Notes: generated by a model from the sequence alone, not told the origin. 12,507 bases of DNA from an uncultured bacterium (GCA_905214895.1 CAJMNP010000015.1:1-12507); one strand, 5' to 3'. Positions 1 through 7,107 are shown, numbered from the stretch's first letter. Made by a program: numbers and translations.

Positions 1-6
1 GGGACT

Positions 7-12
7 AGTATA
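7..12 (-). promoter_or_regulatory. Candidate -10 box for a gene left of the window
   Basis: Read on the minus strand this is TATACT, one base from the consensus. It lies just downstream of the tandem LacI-type operators, as expected if a leftward promoter is repressed by them. No good -35 box is found at 16 to 18 bases; that interval is filled by operator sequence. The gene it would serve lies outside the window. Confidence 0.35.
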
Positions 13-17
13 TTTGC

Positions 18-50
18 TAAAACGTTTTATCATGGTGAAAAAACGTTTTA
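18..50. promoter_or_regulatory. Tandem LacI-family operators
   Basis: TAAAACGTTTTA at 18-29 is a perfect 12-base palindrome, and AAAAACGTTTTA at 39-50 repeats it with one change. Their centres are 21 bases apart, close to two helical turns, so two dimers would sit on the same face of the DNA. LacI-family proteins typically bind A/T-rich dyads with a central CG step, into which a hinge-helix leucine inserts. The neighbouring LacI-family gene ends about 100 bases to the right and reads toward these sites, so they probably control the next leftward gene. That the neighbouring protein is the one that binds here is inference. Confidence 0.65.
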
Positions 51-143
51 CCATCCTGATTTGCCATATGGACAGGCAAAAGCAGACATTCACCTGCGGC
101 ATTGTCTGTCACAGGTACTCCACATTCAATCTGCATGAATTGA

Positions 144-155
144 TAAACGTGTTTA
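144..155. promoter_or_regulatory. Third, weaker operator-like dyad
   Basis: TAAACGTGTTTA has perfect five-base arms, TAAAC and GTTTA, around a central GT. It resembles the two stronger sites at 18-50 and overlaps the stop codon of the LacI-family gene (153-155). It could be an auxiliary operator that supports DNA looping, or chance in an A/T-rich gene end. Confidence 0.35.
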
Positions 156-1181
156 GTTGTGTTTAGTAAGCTCGAGCACGCTGTCCTTAACGATAAGCGC
201 CGGCTCCAGAACGACCTCTTCGGCACGCCTGCCGCCCCTACCGGCAAGACGCTTGGACATGCAGCCAAAAGCATGCTCGGCGAGCACGCCGGGGTCCTGC
301 TCGATCGCGGTCAACGCCGGCTCAAAGAGAACGTCGGCCGCCGAGTTGTCATAGCTCACCACCGAGATATCGCCCGGAATGCTCTTTCCCATCTCGTGCA
401 AGCGCTTGAGCAGACCCAGCGCAATGTTGTCCGAGCTTGCGAACACGGCAGTGGCGTCAGTTGCGAGCACCGCCTCCGAGGCCTCGTAGGCACTCGGAAT
501 GTAATACTCACTCTCGAACTCCAAGCGCGCATCGATGGGCAGCCCCACCTCGCGCAGTGCGCGCTCATAGCCGGCAAGTCGTTTGCGACCCGTATTGGAG
601 CGGCGCGCGTTAACCAGGCAGGCAATACGGCGGTGGCCCTGCTCGATCAGATAGCGGGTGGCCATATAGCCGCCCATCTCGTGGTCGAACATCACCTTGT
701 CGCACTCAAGTCCCTCAATGGCACGGTCAACCATTACCGCCGGGATGGGCAGATGGCTGACTTCTTCGCGCAAAGCGCGGTCGTCCGAGAATTCGTCGCC
801 CACGACCAAGAACACACCATCGACGCCGCGCGTCACCAGCTGGCGCAGGAGCTCTAGATCGTCCTCGGCGCTTCCACCCGAGCTGGTAATAAAGAGCGCG
901 TAGCCGTCCTCGCGGCAGCGCTTTTCCAGACTGCCAGCAAGCGAGGCAAAAAATCGGCTCTCGATGTTGGGAACGATAAGGCCCAGCGTGCGCGACTCGC
1001 GCATGACCAGGCTGCGCGCGATCTGGTTGGGAACATAGTGGTTGCGCGCCGCGACCTCTTTGATGCGCTTGCGGTTTTCTTCCGAGATGCGACAAGGCCG
1101 GTTGTTGAGAACAAGCGAGACCGACGAGGGGGAAAGCCCCACCTCCTGGGCAATCTGCTTGAGAGTAACTTTGTTGCCCAT
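153..1181 (-). CDS. LacI-family transcriptional regulator
   Basis: A 342-residue regulator, normal length for the family, that should repress sugar-use genes until a ligand binds. Residues 4-26 (VTLKQIAQEVGLSPSSVSLVL) form the helix-turn-helix, and PNQIARSLV at 51-59 is the hinge helix that opens the operator at its central CG. The rest, from RTLGLIVP near residue 64, is the periplasmic-binding-protein-like effector domain, including the segment AVFASSDNIALG and the late ISVVSYDN motif. The start at 1181 is chosen because GGAAGGAG lies just upstream and the HTH begins at residue 4; an upstream extension to 1304 is open but has no domain. The sugar is not predictable. The matching operators are probably those at 18-50, beyond its 3' end. 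Confidence 0.92.
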   Translation of the reverse strand: MGNKVTLKQIAQEVGLSPSSVSLVLNNRPCRISEENRKRIKEVAARNHYVPNQIARSLVMRESRTLGLIVPNIESRFFASLAGSLEKRCREDGYALFITSSGGSAEDDLELLRQLVTRGVDGVFLVVGDEFSDDRALREEVSHLPIPAVMVDRAIEGLECDKVMFDHEMGGYMATRYLIEQGHRRIACLVNARRSNTGRKRLAGYERALREVGLPIDARLEFESEYYIPSAYEASEAVLATDATAVFASSDNIALGLLKRLHEMGKSIPGDISVVSYDNSAADVLFEPALTAIEQDPGVLAEHAFGCMSKRLAGRGGRRAEEVVLEPALIVKDSVLELTKHN

Positions 1182-1216
1182 CTCGCTCCTTCCGAGTATT
1201 CGCGCAATCTCTTGAA

Positions 1217-1222
1217 AGTATA
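1217..1222 (-). promoter_or_regulatory. Candidate -10 box of the LacI-family gene
   Basis: Minus-strand TATACT lies 36 bases upstream of the chosen start. No convincing -35 box is visible. A degenerate dyad, TAAACACTTTA at 1247-1257, lies upstream and could allow weak autoregulation, but it lacks the central CG of the strong operators. Confidence 0.35.
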
Positions 1223-1290
1223 GCGACCGTCCCTCTACCTCGATGATAAACACTTTACCAATCCGGTAGACGGCTGTTTTATCGCCGCGA

Positions 1291-1356
1291 TTGGTGCAAA
1301 GCAACCTGACCCCTTTGCACCATGTGATGCATTGGGGTCAGGTTACTTTGCACCAA
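1291..1356. repeat. Inverted pair of GGTGCAAA/CCTGACCCC repeats
   Basis: The arms at 1291-1313 and 1334-1356 are complementary over 23 bases with one mismatch, around a 20-base centre. Each arm carries the core CCTGACCCC (or GGGGTCAGG) and the end GGTGCAAA (or TTTGCACC). The left arm can also fold on its own, GGTGCAAA with TTTGCACC at 1314-1321. Further copies are at 5631-5676 and 7087-7107, all between genes. The look is that of a REP or MITE family. The pair lies between the divergent LacI-family gene and murB, next to the murB promoter region. Confidence 0.75.
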
Positions 1357-1372
1357 ATCCATCCGGGTGGGG

Positions 1373-1378
1373 TATATT
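1373..1378 (+). promoter_or_regulatory. Candidate -10 box of murB
   Basis: TATATT lies 43 bases before the murB start and just after the inverted repeat. TTGCAC at 1348-1353, inside the right repeat arm, is the nearest -35-like word, but it matches only partly and the 19-base spacing is long. If real, the repeat supplies part of the promoter. Confidence 0.3.
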
Positions 1379-1421
1379 GCATTCGATTGATGAAAACGAC
1401 CACCATAAGGCGGATATACGT

Positions 1422-2384
1422 ATGCACGAGAATGACTTTTTTAACGAGGACCTGCTCTGCGCGCTCGCCGGAGTTGCCGGCGAGGACAACGTGCTCATGA
1501 GCGAGCCTATGCGCGAGCACACCACGTTTAAGATCGGCGGCCCGGCCGATGTCTTTGTCACGCCCGATACCGAGCAGGGCCTCGTCGCCACGCTTGACAC
1601 CTGCTACCGCTGCGACCTGCCGCTCACCATCGTGGGCAACGGCTCCGACCTGCTCGTCGGCGACAAGGGTATCCGCGGCGTTGTTGTAGCGCTGGGCGAG
1701 GGCCTCTCTAGCATCACCGTCGACGGCACACATGTTACGGCAGCAGCCGGCGCGCTGCTCTCGGACGTAGCGGCAGCGGCAGCCGAGGCCGGTCTCACCG
1801 GCATGGAGCCCATCTCGGGCATTCCCGGATCGGTCGGCGGCGCCTGCTACATGAACGCCGGCGCCTACGGTGCCTGCATGGCCGATGTGTTGGGATCCGT
1901 GCGCGTCTACAAGCCCGCCCGCATGCTCGACGACGGCACCCGCGGCAGCGGCAGCATCATCGAGTTCGATGTCGACGAGCTCAACCTGGGTTATCGCAAG
2001 AGCCGCATCGCCGACGACGGCTTTACCGTGCTTTCGGCCACCTTCAATCTCGCCCCGGGCAACGCCGTGATGATTAAGGCCGACATGGACGACTACCGCC
2101 AGCGCCGCGAGGACAAGCAGCCGCTCGACATGCCGAGTGCTGGCTCCACTTTCAAGCGCCCCGAGGGTTACTTTGCCGGCAAACTCATCATGGATGCCGG
2201 CTTGCGAGGCCACGCCGTTGGCGGCGCGCAGGTGAGCGAGAAGCACTGCGGCTTCATCGTCAACGCCGACCACGCCACCGCCGCCGACGTCGACGAACTC
2301 ATCCGCGACATCCAAGCAACCGTCAAGGACCAATTCGGAGTAGACCTACAACCCGAAGTCCACCGAATCGGCGAATTCCTCTAA
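1422..2384 (+). CDS. murB: UDP-N-acetylenolpyruvoylglucosamine reductase
   Basis: This cytoplasmic FAD enzyme reduces enolpyruvyl-UDP-GlcNAc with NADPH to UDP-MurNAc, the second committed step of peptidoglycan precursor synthesis. The protein has 320 residues. The FAD domain shows FKIGGPAD (36-43), GNGSDLLV (72-79) and GMEPISGIPGSVGGACYMNAGAYG (127-150, shown here as its key run of glycines). PSAGSTFKRP holds Ser242, the expected catalytic proton donor, and PEVHRIG near the C-terminus holds Glu312, the second catalytic residue. The C-terminal domain (about 212-320) includes AGLRGHAVGGAQVSEKHCGF. The frame is open back to 1332, but that extension reads through the repeat element; the ATG at 1422 has AAGGCGG eight bases upstream. 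It is transcribed alone and ends at the terminator at 2392. Confidence 0.96.
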   Translation: MHENDFFNEDLLCALAGVAGEDNVLMSEPMREHTTFKIGGPADVFVTPDTEQGLVATLDTCYRCDLPLTIVGNGSDLLVGDKGIRGVVVALGEGLSSITVDGTHVTAAAGALLSDVAAAAAEAGLTGMEPISGIPGSVGGACYMNAGAYGACMADVLGSVRVYKPARMLDDGTRGSGSIIEFDVDELNLGYRKSRIADDGFTVLSATFNLAPGNAVMIKADMDDYRQRREDKQPLDMPSAGSTFKRPEGYFAGKLIMDAGLRGHAVGGAQVSEKHCGFIVNADHATAADVDELIRDIQATVKDQFGVDLQPEVHRIGEFL

Positions 2385-2391
2385 TAAAAAA

Positions 2392-2413
2392 GAAGGCCCC
2401 GAAAGGGGCCTTC
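2392..2413. terminator. Bidirectional terminator between murB and pcrA
   Basis: GAAGGCCCC pairs perfectly with GGGGCCTTC around a GAAA loop. On the plus strand it is followed by ACTTTCTTTATAT, seven bases after the murB stop. On the minus strand it is followed by a stronger run, TTTTTTATT, so it should also end pcrA transcripts after a 3' untranslated region of about 190 bases. Confidence 0.85.
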
Positions 2414-2471
2414 ACTTTCTTTATATCAGACAACCAGTCCGGTGAGTCGCGCTCAGGACCCGAGAGGGCCG

Positions 2472-2597
2472 GGACAGTCCGAGAGGTATAAGGTTGATCG
2501 CGAGTTCCGCACGAGCCGGAGAGCACTTAATGTGCTCTCCGTGCGAGCAGGACTGTCCGAGCAGGCGACCAAAGCCCCCGGAGCGCCCGGTCAACCT
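2472..2597. other. Structured intergenic element between murB and pcrA
   Basis: Several nested complementarities are visible. AGGTTGA (2491-2497) pairs with TCAACCT (2591-2597), closing about 100 bases. Inside, GGAGAGCAC (2518-2526) pairs with GTGCTCTCC (2532-2540) around TTAAT, and CGCAC (2508-2512) extends that helix by pairing with GTGCG (2541-2545) across a five-base bulge. GGACAGTCC (2472-2480) and GGACTGTCC (2550-2558) are complementary, and each is followed by GAG. The stretch lies inside the probable pcrA 3' untranslated region. It could be a folded RNA element or a mobile repeat; it matches no RNA family I recognise, and no coding frame is convincing. Confidence 0.5.
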
Positions 2598-2602
2598 CGC
2601 AG

Positions 2603-5506
2603 TTAGGCATTCAGCTTAACGATCGGTGCAAAGCCCTTCATCAGCTTTTTGGTCTGGCCGGTCTTTTCGAATTGAACCTCAATCATGTCTCCCGCGACCG
2701 AGATCACGGTACCCGTGCCAAAGGTCTTGTGACTCACGGTATCGCCCGCGGCAAAGTCCTGCGATGCACTGGCGCGATCGACCTTGCGTTCCACCGTCGG
2801 CGACACCTTGGACGATGGCTTTTTGGCTCGCGGCGCACCCGAACCAAAGGTCGAGGCAACACGGCCGGCGTCGGGCGAGACCCCGCGATGACGCTCGGTC
2901 CCGTAGCTGCTGCCGCCAAAGAAATCGTCGAAGCTCGATCCACCACGCGAGGCGGAACCGCCCGTCGAGCGCGTATGAGAGCCAAACACCTTGCCGCCGT
3001 ACATATCCGAGCCCATGCCCGAGCCAAAGGTGCCATGACGGTCGCCGCGCTTCTCCCAGCCCGTGCCCTCAAAACCGGCAGAACCGATACCGCTAAACTC
3101 GATGTCCTCAAACGGAATCTCGTTGAGGAAACGCGAGCGCGGGTTGGCAGAGGTCGAGCCGTAGGTGCGACGCGTAGCGGCATAGGTCAAGAACAGGCGC
3201 TTACGGGCGCGTGTGATAGCGACGTAGGCCAAGCGGCGCTCCTCCTCGAGCTTACCCGGGTCATCGCTGCCGCCAAAGTCGTGCACGTGCGGGAAGATGC
3301 CCTCCTCCATGCCGGCCACGAACACCGCCGGGAACTCCAGGCCCTTGGCGGAGTGGATGGTCATCATGGTAATGGCGTGCGTCTCGCCGGCCAGGGAATC
3401 CAAGTCGGAGCGCAGGGCCAGCCACTCCATGAGTGCCGGTAGCGCCTTACAGGTGAGCGGACCGTAGGTACGCTCGATCTCGTCGGCATGCACAGCGCCC
3501 GCCGGCAGCTCCGTCGGCGTGGCATACGCGTTGCCCGCGATGGCGGCGGCCAAGGCATCCTGCGGCGAGAGCGCCGGGACGGCTAGGCTATCGAGCGGAT
3601 TGGAACCTGCGGCATCGCGCGCGCCGACGAGCGCCTCAAACGAGGATACCGGTGCAGACGGCCCCGGTTCGGGCGCGGGCGCGCTCACCACGACGGGCTC
3701 GGGCTCGGCGCCGGCAGGCACGTCGGCAACACCGGCTGCGCGCAGCTCTTCTAGGCTCTCGAGCGTACCCTCGATATCCTCGTGCGTCTCCTCAAATTCG
3801 GCAGCGACGCCCAGGAATTCCTGGATGTTCTCGGCGCGGCTCTCGGACTCCATGGTGCCCTCGGCGCGGAACGCCTGCAGCAGGCCCGTCTTGTCGACAA
3901 TCATCTCGACGACGTCCTTGAGCTCGCCGTCCATGCGGCGGCCCTCGCGCACCAGCGCCACAAAACTCGACAGGCCGTTGCGCACCTTCGCGCTAAACAT
4001 GCCCGTCTCGGCTGTTGCGATCTCGCAGGCCTGGAAGAACGAGCAACGGTTGCCGCGCGCAAGCTGCTCGATCTTTTGGATCGAGGTGGAGCCGATGCCG
4101 CGACGCGGCGTGTTGATGACGCGCTTGACGCTCATCTCGTCTGCCGGGTTCACGATCATCTTGAGGTAGGCCATGACGTCGCGGATCTCGGCACGGTCGA
4201 AGAATCGCGTGCCGCCCACAATCTTGTAGGGCACGCCCGCGCGCAGGAACATATCTTCGAGAATACGCGACTGGGCGTTGGTGCGATAGAACACAGCGAT
4301 GTCGTCGTAGCTCGTGCCCTTGGAGTGCAGCTTTTCGATCTCGCCGGCAATCCAGCGGCCCTCGTCGCGCTCATCGCTTGCCTGGAAGGCCTGGATCTTC
4401 TCGCCGTCGCCCTCGGCCGTAAACAGGCGCTTGTCCTTGCGTTGCGAGTTGTGACGCACCACGGCGTTGGCGGCGCTCAGGATATGACCCGTGGAGCGGT
4501 AGTTCTGCTCCAGCTTGACGGTCTTGCAGTTTTTAAAGTCCTTCTCAAAGTCCAGGATGTTGGTGATGTCGGCGCCACGCCAGCTGTAAATGGACTGGTC
4601 ATCGTCGCCTACGACCATGAGGTTTTGGTACTTGGCGGCCAGCAGGTTGGCGATCTCGTACTGGACGTGGTTGGTGTCCTGATACTCGTCGACGCTAATG
4701 TAGCGGAAGCGCTCCTGGTACTTGTCGAGCACCTCGGGGCGGGTGCGCAGCAGCTCGAGCGCGCGTACGAGCAGGTCGTCGAAGTCCATCGCGTTGGCGG
4801 CGCGCAGGCGGCGCTCCAGCTCCAAGTAGACCTGCGCGGCCTTTTTGTCGTTGGGGCTATCGGCGGACTTGAGCATATCCTCGGGACCGATCATGGCGTT
4901 TTTGGCCGAGCTGATCTTGCTGCGGATCATGTTGATGGGGAACTGCTTTTGCTCGATGCCGAGCGCCTGCATAATATCGCGCACCATGCGCTTTGAGTCG
5001 TCGTCATCGTAGATGGTGAACTGCCCGGTGTAGCCCAGCAGATCGGCGTCCTCGCGCAGCATACGCACGCACATGGCGTGGAACGTGCACACCCACATGC
5101 CGCGGGTGCCGCTGGGAATGAGCGCCGCCAGACGCTCGCGCATCTCTGCCGCGGCCTTGTTGGTAAACGTAATGGCAAGAACCTGCCAAGGCTTAACGCC
5201 CAGGTCGCCGAGCATATGTGCGATGCGGAAGGTCAAAACGCGGGTCTTGCCCGAGCCGGCGCCGGCGAGGACCAGCAACGGACCCTCGGTGGTGAGCACC
5301 GCCTCGCGCTGGGCGGGATTAAGGCTGTCGATGTCGACGAGCGGCTTGGCGGGCTTGGGTGCCGGCGCGGGAGCGTCGTAGATGTCGAGCGGGACGAGCT
5401 CGGGCTCCGGCGCAGCAGGGGCGGCATATGCATCGAGCGGCACGGGTTCCGGCACGGGCGGCACGGGTACCGCGGCGTTCTTTTCCCAGGGCAAAGGCTG
5501 GGTCAT
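2603..5506 (-). CDS. pcrA: UvrD/PcrA-type ATP-dependent DNA helicase
   Basis: Superfamily 1A 3'-5' helicase, acting in repair, replication restart and removal of proteins from DNA. At 967 residues it is much longer than a usual PcrA (about 720-780). All motifs are present: Q motif LNPAQREAV (62-70), Walker A GAGSGKT (82-88), Ia TFTNKAAAEM, II DEYQDTN (273-279), III GDDDQSIYSWRG (300-311), IV QNYRSTG (334-340), V TIHSAKGLEF (716-725) and VI YVAITRARKR (761-770). The extra length is an acidic Ala/Pro N-terminus (11-60), a low-complexity insert before motif V (about 592-688) and a Gly/Ser-rich tail (about 805-905). The last 50 residues (GDTVSHKTFGTGTVISV...) match the Tudor-like domain that binds RNA polymerase in PcrA. 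The ATG at 5506 follows GAGGAG; an extension to 5590 would overlap the promoter. rep or uvrD2 paralogues are less likely given that tail. Confidence 0.93.
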   Translation of the reverse strand: MTQPLPWEKNAAVPVPPVPEPVPLDAYAAPAAPEPELVPLDIYDAPAPAPKPAKPLVDIDSLNPAQREAVLTTEGPLLVLAGAGSGKTRVLTFRIAHMLGDLGVKPWQVLAITFTNKAAAEMRERLAALIPSGTRGMWVCTFHAMCVRMLREDADLLGYTGQFTIYDDDDSKRMVRDIMQALGIEQKQFPINMIRSKISSAKNAMIGPEDMLKSADSPNDKKAAQVYLELERRLRAANAMDFDDLLVRALELLRTRPEVLDKYQERFRYISVDEYQDTNHVQYEIANLLAAKYQNLMVVGDDDQSIYSWRGADITNILDFEKDFKNCKTVKLEQNYRSTGHILSAANAVVRHNSQRKDKRLFTAEGDGEKIQAFQASDERDEGRWIAGEIEKLHSKGTSYDDIAVFYRTNAQSRILEDMFLRAGVPYKIVGGTRFFDRAEIRDVMAYLKMIVNPADEMSVKRVINTPRRGIGSTSIQKIEQLARGNRCSFFQACEIATAETGMFSAKVRNGLSSFVALVREGRRMDGELKDVVEMIVDKTGLLQAFRAEGTMESESRAENIQEFLGVAAEFEETHEDIEGTLESLEELRAAGVADVPAGAEPEPVVVSAPAPEPGPSAPVSSFEALVGARDAAGSNPLDSLAVPALSPQDALAAAIAGNAYATPTELPAGAVHADEIERTYGPLTCKALPALMEWLALRSDLDSLAGETHAITMMTIHSAKGLEFPAVFVAGMEEGIFPHVHDFGGSDDPGKLEEERRLAYVAITRARKRLFLTYAATRRTYGSTSANPRSRFLNEIPFEDIEFSGIGSAGFEGTGWEKRGDRHGTFGSGMGSDMYGGKVFGSHTRSTGGSASRGGSSFDDFFGGSSYGTERHRGVSPDAGRVASTFGSGAPRAKKPSSKVSPTVERKVDRASASQDFAAGDTVSHKTFGTGTVISVAGDMIEVQFEKTGQTKKLMKGFAPIVKLNA

Positions 5507-5567
5507 GGGCGACTCCTCATCTGACGGACGGCGCGCCTGCGGGCAGCGCCATAGTTTGAGCCGTACC

Positions 5568-5598
5568 AGTATACCGAGCCGCGCGGACACCGACGCAA
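5568..5598 (-). promoter_or_regulatory. Candidate pcrA promoter
   Basis: On the minus strand TTGCGT (5598-5593) and TATACT (5573-5568) are separated by 19 bases, about 60 bases upstream of the chosen ATG. The -10 box is good and the -35 box partial, with a long spacer. The position supports the start at 5506 over the longer frame. Confidence 0.4.
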
Positions 5599-5630
5599 AT
5601 CACACCACGACTCCGTCCGCCACTGTCAGG

Positions 5631-5676
5631 CCTGCCCCAGCGGATTTGGTGTAATGGGGTCAGGTTAATCTGCACC
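5631..5676. repeat. Second, degraded copy of the GGTGCAAA/CCTGACCCC element
   Basis: GGGGTCAGG at 5656-5664 followed by a TGCACC end (5671-5676) is the right arm. A degraded left core, CCTGCCCCA (5631-5639), lies 16 bases before it, so this copy keeps the paired inverted layout seen at 1291-1356. GGTGTA (5648-5653) can also pair with TGCACC. It lies between pcrA and the divergent dehydrogenase gene and ends about 10 bases before a -10-like TAGAAT (5687-5692). Confidence 0.6.
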
Positions 5677-5733
5677 ACCGGAGGGATAGAATATCTACCG
5701 CTCCTACCCACCCCACATCGCAGGAGGGCCGTT

Positions 5734-6729
5734 GTGAAACACAAGGTGCTCTATTACATGGTCGACGGCTCGACCGAAGCTGGTCAAGCGGTGCTCGACA
5801 CAATCGAAGGCGGCGACCAAATTGATCTGGTTGGCTGCGCGCACAAGCCCAATGTCTGCCCCACCGCCGAGCAGTTGGTCGGCTGCGAGGGCTTTGTCGG
5901 CGAGTTCGGTCCCATCGACGATGCGTGTGCCGACGACATGGCCGCCGTGGGGATACGCATCGTTTCGAATATGTCCATCGGCGTGAACCACGTTGCTGTC
6001 GACCGCTTGGCCTCACACGGCATCACCGTCACCAACTGCCCCGGATACTGCTCGGAAGACGTCGCTCAGCATACTATTGCCTTGATGCTTGACCTGATGA
6101 GACAGGTTACGTTTCTCAACTGCGACGTGCGGACTGGCGTTTGGAATCCACTGGGCGGGTATACCATGCACCGCACGCAGGGCCGCACGTTGGGGCTCGT
6201 CTTTTTTGGCAGCATCGCGCGTGCCGTGGTGCCTATCGCGCAGGCACTCGGCATGAAGGTGCTGGTGTGGGCGCCAACCAAGAGCGCAGAAGAGCTTGCC
6301 GCCGCCGGTTGTATCAAAGCGCAAACGCTCGACGAATTGCTTGGGGCCTCCGATATCGTCAGCCTTCATTGCCCGTTGATTCCGGAGACCGAAACGCTAA
6401 TTGGCAAGCGCGAACTTGCGCGTATGAAACCAACGGCATTTTTGATTAACACGGCCCGGGGACCCATTGTGGACGAAAATGCCCTAGTCGCCGCGCTGGA
6501 CGAGGGTATTGCCAGCAGTGGCACACGCGGCATTTGCGGCGCTGCGCTCGACGTGCTCGCCGACGAGACCGCGCCCAACCAGGCCTTGATCGCCCACCCG
6601 CGCTGCATCGTCACACCCCACTGCGCCTACAGCACGCAGGAGGCCTACAACACCGTCCGTCATATGTCGCTTCAGGCCGTAGTGGACAAGCTCATCTTTA
6701 ACCGCAAGCCCCAGCACACCGTGGCCTGA
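5734..6729 (+). CDS. D-2-hydroxyacid dehydrogenase, CtBP-like
   Basis: A 331-residue member of the NAD-dependent D-isomer 2-hydroxyacid dehydrogenase family, which reduces 2-oxoacids to D-2-hydroxyacids in the cytoplasm. The substrate cannot be told. GTG start after CAGGAGGG. The catalytic set is present: Arg242 in INTARGPIVDE, Glu278 in GAALDVLADE and His296 in VTPHCAYST. The outer domain carries ITVTNCPGYCSEDVAQHTIA (97-116). The NAD-binding glycine fingerprint is eroded: where relatives read GxGxxG, residues 157-162 read FFGSIA, keeping one glycine of three. This could mean altered cofactor binding or a non-enzymatic role such as cofactor sensing, as in eukaryotic CtBP; both are inference. 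It stands alone between pcrA and uppP, with no serine-biosynthesis neighbour, so serA is unlikely. Confidence 0.85.
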   Translation: MKHKVLYYMVDGSTEAGQAVLDTIEGGDQIDLVGCAHKPNVCPTAEQLVGCEGFVGEFGPIDDACADDMAAVGIRIVSNMSIGVNHVAVDRLASHGITVTNCPGYCSEDVAQHTIALMLDLMRQVTFLNCDVRTGVWNPLGGYTMHRTQGRTLGLVFFGSIARAVVPIAQALGMKVLVWAPTKSAEELAAAGCIKAQTLDELLGASDIVSLHCPLIPETETLIGKRELARMKPTAFLINTARGPIVDENALVAALDEGIASSGTRGICGAALDVLADETAPNQALIAHPRCIVTPHCAYSTQEAYNTVRHMSLQAVVDKLIFNRKPQHTVA

Positions 6730-6762
6730 ATGCGGCAAAGGGACAGTCCCTTTACCGCATTC
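6728..6762. repeat. GGGACAGTCCC hairpin overlapping a stop codon
   Basis: A 16-base-pair stem with one mismatch (C6736/A6754) and a three-base CAG loop, made of GAATGCGG and AAAGGGA with their complements. It begins within the TGA stop of the dehydrogenase gene. No T-run follows, so it is not a standard intrinsic terminator, though it may stabilise the 3' end. The inner word GGACAGTCC also occurs in the structured element at 2472-2480. Confidence 0.75.
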
Positions 6763-7086
6763 GGCATTATCCTCAAACCGCCACCAACATTTTTCGAGTT
6801 GTGCGGCCTTTTCCACTGGCTCCACGCAAGGGTTGCTGAAATAACTTGAGTGCCTTTGTCCTATTTTGGGAATATTCTCGCGAATTTACGCATATAACTC
6901 ACAGTAGCAAACACTACTGTGAATGCTGATGGTACCAAGATGGCGTTTTTTGTCAGCTAGAGACCTCCGAGAGGCCGCACAACTCGATTTTTGTTGGCGA
7001 CCAGGAAGGACAGTCGACTCATTCGCCCAGATCACCATCTCCCACTGCGATTGATGAAAAGGTTTCAGGCTATTCTGAACCAAGTT

Positions 7087-7107
7087 GGTGCAAAATTACC
7101 TGACCCC
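7087..7107 (+). repeat. Solitary arm of the GGTGCAAA/CCTGACCCC element
   Basis: GGTGCAAAA, then TTA, then CCTGACCCC, the same orientation and spacing as the left arm at 1293-1313. It is followed by TTTTACC, which can partly pair back with GGTGCAAAA. No inverted partner arm lies within the next 30 bases, unlike the other two loci. Confidence 0.65.

Noticed and set aside
1338..2333. 331-codon open frame opposite murB
   Set aside because: It is antisense to a clear murB with all motifs; long antisense frames are expected in high-GC genes, and its Val/Gly/Ala-rich translation shows no family features.
3782..4996. 404-codon plus-strand frame inside pcrA
   Set aside because: It lies opposite conserved helicase motifs and reads as a Leu/Val/Ala/Asp-rich mirror of the real gene, without ribosome binding site or recognisable domain.
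6886..7083. 65-codon minus frame in the gene-free stretch
   Set aside because: No known family, no good ribosome binding site, atypical codon use for this genome, and it spans a small hairpin; kept as noncoding.
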